64,000 nt of DNA, taken from contig OZ026835.1 of assembly GCA_964023205.1 (NCBI GenBank), forward strand, positions 36,863,083-36,927,082, given 5' to 3'. The stretch's first letter is position 1. The number at the start of each line of letters is the position of its first letter. The stretch is from Lutraria lutraria. Its lineage: Eukaryota > Mollusca > Bivalvia > Venerida > Mactridae. Of the stretch, positions 56,680-64,000 are shown one piece after another. Below the pieces are notes generated by a model. It was not told the DNA's origin. It searched no databases and saw nothing but the letters and a program-made list of their open reading frames with translations. The translations under genes were made by a program, and so were the position numbers.

Positions 56680-57850
56680 ACTAAGAGGGGGGGGGGGGGG
56701 GGGGGGGAGCGAGTGGGTTAAGTACATGTGAGTGTTAAGTATAATTAAGTACAAGTAAAACCTAATTTTGTCAAATCACTGGCCAGTCGGTATTCGGAGT
56801 CTTCCGTCACGTAGTTCCATCATTTTATATACAGCGCTATTCGCTGGCTTTCATAAATTTAAACCCGTTGTGATATATGTAATTTAATGTTTTGCTCATG
56901 TTTTAGGGAAGAAATATAGTTATTATGCTTTTATTGTAACCCCCCCCCCCAAAAAAAAATCAGAATAACTACGCACCGACCAGGTAGTTGTACAGGTAGT
57001 TGTATTTAAATACAACTACCTGGCACCGACCAACGCGATCAACGGGTGACTCGACCTAATCAAAGAACTGAAAATTCTGTCGGAACGTAATTTTTTTCCA
57101 TACGAACATGTACCCGTGTCGTTCGTACCTATGCAAATATTTTTAACATTTACACTAACGGAAAGACTTAACAATTATAAATAATGCAGAGCATACTTTT
57201 TTATAATTATGTAAACTGTATTTGACACTGTAGAAAGGCAGCGGCCTATGATTTAAATTACTATAGTCTCTTAGCATTTAAAAAAAGAAATAAGTCATTG
57301 GAAAGGTTAACAGCACATTAAATTAAGACAATTAATGAAATTAAGAACTCTTTGCAATACACAAACAAGTGAACAACACATAAGTAACAGTAAATATCAA
57401 CATCTAACATCAACTACTGATTTTTTACAAAACTGTCTTATTATTTTTTGGAGATTGTGTACGATTGATTCTGGTTATTTTATAACTGGGATTTTAAATG
57501 GGTCCAACTTCAATCTGTTGTTCATAAGTGTATGTATTGATTTACGCATGAGCAGAATTTATAGAACTGCAGTACTGTTTTTATTCATTGCAGTTTAAAA
57601 GTCTTTGTACATATCTTATAGTTTATCTGAATGACATGTGTAGCAATTTTCCTTCAGCGCACATCTTTTATACTGAAACAACGAGATGCGATGTTCCACA
57701 TTGTTTGGCATATACACACATAGTAGGTTTTTCACCTTGATAGCATATATAAGATCAGTGACGGGAATTATTATTTTTGCATCATTTGTGGACCAAACAC
57801 TGATACTGCCACTTGTGTACATACCTGATTGCTGTTATGTGTAAACAAGG
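56680..57850. other. intron or intergenic, with homopolymers and a small hairpin
   Basis: A G run of about 21 nt begins at 56687 and a C run with A run at 56941-56960. A hairpin around GGTAGTTGTATTTAAATACA spans about 56985-57030. No gene is recognised. Confidence 0.4.
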
Positions 57851-57859
57851 ACTTATATA

Positions 57860-58795
57860 CAGGGTGATCCAAAAGACATGTCCCACAATTAATGCTTAAA
57901 ACTCCATGAACTTATGTAGCATATTTATAATTTTGATATCAATAGACAGAGTATGGAATATTTTTACATCGTGCAATGTCATGGTAACGTCAATGACGTC
58001 ATCTATAATATCATCATATTCTCAGAGTACCAAATGGCTGAAAATACAAAAATTGCATGTTTGTACAACGACTTGGGAAAATATTCTGCATTAGTTCAAA
58101 GAAATCTTAAAAATAAGTATCCAGAGTCATCAGTTCCACCCAGGAAACAAATAAGAAGATTTGCGTCGAAAGTTGAAGAAGACCTTGCTGTGGGCATTCA
58201 AACTTAAATACTGTCAAAGTGTGTACACCAAGTTGTAAAGGAAACCCCGTGTAACTTCTGAACGCTACTTGAAAATACTTAATGATTAGTTTTACCCTGA
58301 ACTTAGAAAGAGTCTGTTGAAAAAAATGATAGTGCCAACAACATTAGTCTGCTCATCACTCTTGTTGGGTTGGACAATTTCAGAAGGAAATTTGGAGACT
58401 TTCCTATAAACAACATAATGAATGTCCACCGCGTTCGCCCGATCCAAGTCCCTTGGGCTTTTCTAATGGGGTTGCTTAAAACAGAAAATGACCCCAAACC
58501 GACCACTATAATTATGTGATTTGAAACAATCAATTAGCAGAGAAATGTGTTTGATCAATCAAACAAACGGCAGTAATAACTTTTGACGTCGTCTTACACT
58601 GGTTGCAGAAAATAAGGGTGTCCAATTTGAGTATCTCTTGTAAACATCATAAATAAACATTGATAAATAGTTTGATCAGATAAAATCTTACATGTATTAA
58701 TTTTGCTTTAATTGTGTAAAGGTTAAAATCGCATATCATGATCAGTAAAAATTTATTAAGCTTTATTTGTGGGACATGTTTTTTGGATCACCCTG
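57860..58795 (+). mobile_element. Tc1/mariner-type element with decayed DUF4817-like transposase
   Basis: Ends CAGGGTGATCCAAAAGACAT and ATGTTTTTTGGATCACCCTG are inverted repeats flanked by TA, 936 bp in total. An open frame from ATG 58034 to the stop at 58207 encodes a helix-turn-helix-like start (MAENTKIACLYNDLGKYSAL, then VPPRKQIRRFASKVEEDL), the pattern of the N-terminal HTH (DUF4817-type) in mariner-like transposases. Further on, about 58426-58480, the frame reads PPRSPDPSPLG, matching the conserved PPRSPDL-type catalytic Asp block, but stops and a missing middle show it is dead. The element is too short for an intact transposase. Confidence 0.75.
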
Positions 58796-58929
58796 TACAT
58801 ACAAGTATAATTAGTCCATGGTGTAAATAAATTTATGTTGAATAACTATTTGGCACATCTTGCAGGCGTTACTGTCATTCAATCATAAATGACATTATTA
58901 AGCATAATAATTATGAGGTTTCCATTATA

Positions 58930-59185
58930 ATTCTGGTATGATGGACAGTACGTCCTGTAATATTGACACAATTAATCAGTTGCATATTGGTATATGAACT
59001 GTTGCATGATTACATGTTGACATGATGAGGTATCCTCATATGTTTGAGAGATGAACTGTCATCAAATGTTGGCATAAGGCATAGTCCTAAAATATTGACA
59101 GTATGCACAGTCCGGACAAATTGGCATGATGAACAGTCTTCAAAATTTGGCATGATGAACAGTCCTCAAATATACAGTCTTCAAC
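58930..59185. repeat. degenerate minisatellite
   Basis: The motif TTGGCATGATGAACAGTCCT with variants recurs about seven times at 25-40 bp spacing, cleanest at 59110-59165. Copies decay to the left. Confidence 0.65.
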
Positions 59186-60392
59186 ATTCTCGAAAAAGTA
59201 CCTAAAAAAGAGAAAATTGGGAGTGCGGGACCCGACAAATTGCTACAAAAAAGGCAGACATCAAATTTACCCTTCAGAGGATTCAGATTTACACTATGAA
59301 TGTTTCAATAAGGTCAAACTAGTCTAAAACGTCTAAATAACGACTTTTAAAAACGAAATCACAGCGATGACAATTCACAACTTCCAACTTCGAAAATTGT
59401 TCCGGAGTTGGCTCCCAAACCACAAAAGCTACGTTCGTGAACTAAAGTTGTGAGCTTTCTTAAAACCGGCGGCCACCTGATGCGCATATACTTCATATCC
59501 AGTAATGTAATAAAATGTTCAAATTTACCGAAAACGTATCGATTTTTGCACAAAAATATCACATTTCACAATCTTAAATCTATTTTTAGCGAGTAGCTAT
59601 TTATAATAATTCGATCGTGTGTACAAAATTCTTATGTGTGAACAGCTGGTAGTATTTTTTGATGTCATAACTTGCTCAAACCACAAAAGGTATTGATTAC
59701 TAATGTTAATATTATTTGATAATATGGTATTGACAGAGCTCTTTTCTAAAGAGTTTTATGCTGAGCTGTTTTATGTATTTCTGTTAAAGGTGTTAGCAAG
59801 TGCTCAAGATACAAATGTAGGATTACTGTAAATTAAAGACGAAGAAGTTTGTGAATACTGCGTATCTCTTTAACGCTCTCATGAGTAATACTGTATATGT
59901 GTAGCACTATTAGTCCTCGGGTACATGTATGCATGATTTATGTATAATTATAATTATACAAGAAACCAGAAAGAACCTAAATTTCGAGGCAATAATACAT
60001 TGTTGATATCATCACATATGAAATTTATATAGTTACTTCTTTGATGAAGAGGCTTTGTGACTTGATACTTTTATATCTTAGATATATATAGGTTAACCTT
60101 TAAATTTATATGTACAAATTCAGGTAGATTTATTCAGAAACATCTGGTAAATTATACTATTGTGTAATTTCATGCATTAATTGTAGTGTTTTGTATTTGA
60201 AGATAGGTAGAAAATGGACCAGCAGGATGAAGTAAGTCAAAAAGTGTTTTTCATTGGTAAAATGCTGGTATCAGAATTCAGAACAATAAACATTTACATT
60301 TATTTTTCCTTATTTCATTAAATATCAAGAACAAGATCCACCGACTTGTCAGGATATCGTGGAAACTAATACATGTTACGACAACCATTTTT

Positions 60393-61090
60393 AGCTCACC
60401 TGATTCATCAGGTGAGCTTTTAGGATCGTTGAATGTCCGTCGTCCGTCCACAATTAGTTTGTTTACAATCTAGCATCCGCAGCTCTTAACGAATCATGAT
60501 TAAACTTGCTCACAATGTATATGGCCACAATGTCTCGGCTAAGTTCGATTATGGGCAAAATCGGACAATAACTTCTAGAGTTATGGGCCCTTGAATTACA
60601 AAATTTGCTATATTTTAGCTTGTTTACACTCTAGCGCCTTCATTTATTCACCGATCCTAATAATATTTTCAGTAAATGAGTATAACCAAAAGATCTTGGA
60701 CAAGTTCGATTATGGGCGGAATCAGAATACATCTTCAAGAGTTATGGGCCCTTGACTTAGAAAATTTGCTATACTTTAGCTTCTTTACACTCTAGCGCAT
60801 TCATTTATTCAATGATCCTAATCATATTTACAATGAATGTTTATGACCTTACGGTATTGGACAAGTGCAGTTATGGGTGGAATCGGACCAGAACTTCAAG
60901 AGTTATGGGCCCTTGGATTAGAAAATTTGCTACGTTTTAGCTTGTTTAACAGTATTATACCTTCATTGTTGGTTTTGATATCAAAATCTACATAAAAATG
61001 GGTTATACGAGTTGGAAACTATATTATCTGGTCATTAATTATTGTGACTTTGTTCTCAGGTGAGCGATAAAGGGCCATCTTGGCCCTCTT
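60393..61090. mobile_element. AGCTCACCTG element with 161-bp tandem units
   Basis: The left end is the near-perfect palindrome AGCTCACCTGAT-TC-ATCAGGTGAGCT. The right end reads CTCAGGTGAGCGATAAAGGG. Between them are about three tandem units of 161 bp (starting near 60459, 60619 and 60780), each with GTTTACACTCTAGCG-like and AGTTATGGGCCCTTG blocks, then a diverged fourth. No coding capacity. Confidence 0.7.
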
Positions 61091-61099
61091 GTTATTATT

Positions 61100-64000
61100 A
61101 TTTGTCTTAAGTTTAGTAGCTTGGTACATAATTAAATTCTATACCCATATCTAAATAAAATTTATAAAAGAATAGTTTTTAATTAAACAGGATGTTCGAT
61201 GAGAGGGTTTTTGTTGTTAACAAATTAATGATGCGTGTCAATACAATATTTACTGTATTTAAGTGAAACATTCTTGTAATTGATATATGTGTATCTGATG
61301 TCTATCTACTAATACTGTACTTAATAGTGTAATACTCTAGCATTGATATGTGTATCTGATGTTGCTCTTTTTTCGCGAAGGTGTCTAATATACTTCTTGA
61401 CATGACGTGTTAATTATTCAGAAGAAACTTCTTATTCTATTGGATGATTTAGAGAAAGCCCTCACTTCCATTGGGTTAAATCTACAAGCGTAGACCACGC
61501 CAATTTATAGCGAGTCTGCAATTGTTTAATGTGTACTTCTCAGGTTGTAAAATTTGTAAAGTAAAAATGTACGGAAATGTTTTCTTATGCGATAGAAATA
61601 AAGTTATACACCGTTCTTAACAAACATTTTACATTTATTGGAATTAATATACAGTAGATATGACTAAATACGTAATTTATTCAGCTGACCTAACATTTAC
61701 ATTTTAACGCGTGACCTAATTGGACTGCTAGCGATAACATTGATTCTAAGTTAACTTAATACATTCAGAAAAAGTAGAAGTGGAAAATAAAGTATCTTGA
61801 AATACAATTCTATTCTTTATATTTGGTCCATCTTTGTATTAACAGTATAAAACTGAGCTTGGTGGACCCAAACAAGTCCTATATTTTACAACAGAACACT
61901 GCAAAAGAACATACTAAACATGAAGCATAAGATACGTTATGTTGTAAACAATGTATATTTACATGACAAAATATGCTTAAAAAGATATGTTATCAACTTG
62001 TATTTATAGAACTATGTATATATGTTGTATTTATCGGCAGTGTAAGGAATTATTTCAACTTAAAAGGTATAAATTGTGTGTCTTGTTACTGCTATTTCTT
62101 TGATTATTATTTTTTATTCCTGAAGCGTTTCTTTCACAGTAACGGAAATAAGCGCTGCTATTTCATGAGTGTGCATGTAAACCATACGCAAAGTCTTATC
62201 TCAATGACAATGCATTTGTAATACATAAATTATGAGTTTGCCATAACAAATATGTTTTAATTGGTCTGCTTAATACATAACGTATCTTACGTTATTAACA
62301 ACATAAATACTATATGGCTTATGAACATCGAATTTGATGTGTTTTCTTATACATCACACATGTAAATGTATATCTATTAGTGTAATAATACAGCTTATCT
62401 TTACTTTAAATGATTTATGACTTAAAATGTACATGTTATTTTTTATCAAAGCATACGTGATATTATACTTCATTTAAAAAAGAAACGCAAAAAAGCAAAT
62501 AATGAAGTATGCATGCAGATTCATTCATAGTATTTGCGAGGCATCAGTTGAATCTAATTTTAATTTCCAAAAGTACAGGAGAAACATGAACATATTATTT
62601 AACATCACAAGTATGTTTCTGTAATATTCATAAATCACATACGGTGTTGCTTTCTGCATATAAAGAAGCGTTATGAGCCTCTGTGCGTATATCTTATTTC
62701 TCTCACGTATTGATGTTTTGTCTTCTGAGACAAAGTTTCTATGACTTTTCAGTATGTTTTTGCTCTTCTTAATAATCAGGATCAGACAGCTTTCGTCTCT
62801 CTCAGTATTCTTTCTGTCTTTCCCTTTGTGTTTTTGTCATAGTTAATGAAAAGTTAACGAATCTAAAATGAAGAATGCGAATTTGTGTCAAATTTGTTTG
62901 ATTATTTATATATTTCATGATTTTTTTTACATAATATGATCAAATATTGAAACTTCGCAAGAAATGTTACGTATTTCATAAGATACGTTATATAGTTATT
63001 CTCCTATATTGAACACATTAAACGAAGTGTTCAATTTGTTAACAGTTGTAGTTTGTAATATAATTTTGAATAGTATGTAGAAGTAATTACTTCATGTATG
63101 AACTAATAAGTTATGGTTTATTGAGGTGTTATTTGACTATAAGATACGTTATATTGCATAAGATACGTTATATATTTCACAAGCGTTTTCACCTGTTATT
63201 TCAGAAAATTCTGCGCAAATAAACGATTAATATATTTTCCAAATAAAGCTAGAACTTTTAATTGATAATACACATTTTAAATACTACACTACATGTAATG
63301 AAAATACGATATATACCTCCTTTTTGCCCTTAAAAATATTTATTGAGATTATTTAAATGTACCCATACCATCTAATGATCATTATAATAGGTGACGAACT
63401 GATGAAATTGATTTCATTACCTAAGTGGAAACACACCATTTTGAAACCTTAATTACCTTCTTATTCTGTTTTTATTATATATACATTATATATACCTGTA
63501 TTTAGCTTGAGTAAGACGTTGTTTCAAGGAAAAACTACCCTACATAATAATTATTATCACATTATAAAACAACACAAAATGTTTAACATCTTGTTATTAT
63601 CTACGTATGTGTATTCATTTTACAGGTAATCTTTACCATAGGTAAAACACTATCCAAACTACAAATGTTCACAATGTTTGATAATTACGACTTTGTCATG
63701 CAATAATTTTTTACTGTTCCTATATGTTAAACAGGGTACTATAATGCAGTAAGTCAATATGTGGTCTATTTTGTACAGTAAACAAAATTCATAATCATAC
63801 CAATTATGTATGTGTGTATTTTGTGATAAACTAAATATCACTACTATACTTGATATAATTATAAATTAATGATTATGGTAAATATAGTGTTATCAATGGT
63901 ATTTCTGGAAAATTTTGAATTGAAATCATTAGAATGTATTTTGTTTTTGCCCTTTGAATAGTTAACAGTTATATGCATATTACATTTGTACTTTATACTG
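61100..64000. other. AT-rich intron or intergenic DNA with a recurring 14-bp motif
   Basis: No gene is recognised. ATAAGATACGTTAT and near copies occur at about 61928, 62279 (reverse), 62979, 63140 and 63156. The largest open frames (82 and 60 codons) look like chance. Confidence 0.45.

Noticed and set aside
60217..60231. Short plus-strand exon candidate reading MDQQDE before GTAAGT
   Set aside because: Splicing from the exon ending at 55846 to the AG before 60207 gives a stop within eight codons, and no other acceptor in the right phase is convincing.

Overview
The window is nuclear DNA of an animal, most likely a bivalve mollusc. Genes are split into short exons with GT-AG introns, base composition is AT-rich, and introns and intergenic DNA are filled with short non-autonomous transposons, tRNA-derived SINEs and minisatellites of the kind common in bivalve genomes. 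The species cannot be fixed from sequence alone. I rebuilt all gene models by hand from splice sites, reading frame and family similarity. Frame closes across every junction of the six complete multi-exon genes described here.

Layout, left to right. 193-6033 (+): last nine exons of a CCHCR1-like coiled-coil centriolar gene. 7397-12030 (-), convergent with it: a four-exon gene with a Crypton-recombinase-derived DUF3504 domain. 17096-25477 (-): a mitochondrial adrenodoxin-type ferredoxin gene with two alternative versions of exon 2. 28054-28953 (+): an uninterrupted 299-residue beta-propeller (NHL-like) ORF with an acylation-type N-terminus. 32881-37935 (-): a secreted, probably GPI-anchored protein joining a CUB domain to a Ly6/uPAR domain. 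39626-45681 and 48141-52324 (+): two tandem eight-exon glutathionyl-hydroquinone reductase (Xi-class GST) genes with identical exon phases. 55685-55846 (+): a probable first coding exon of an unidentified gene that continues to the right. About 56-64 kb is intron or intergenic DNA with repeats.

The most striking observation is the ferredoxin gene. Its two exon-2 copies (20466-20578 and 24348-24454) encode the same half of the 2Fe-2S domain, start and end in the same phase, and must be used one at a time: including both, or skipping both, creates an immediate in-frame stop. One copy ends in an FDX1-type loop (IDGFG) and the other in an FDX2-type loop (ELEG), just before the shared first cluster cysteine. 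The second point of interest is the tandem pair of glutathionyl-hydroquinone reductases, an enzyme class usually described from bacteria, fungi and plants.

Much of the non-coding DNA can be sorted into recurring families: TA-flanked pogo/Tigger-like MITEs (one with a 74-bp unit amplified in tandem), hAT-type MITEs with intact target-site duplications, palindromic hairpin elements, tRNA-headed SINEs, a mariner-type element with a decayed transposase, and several minisatellites.
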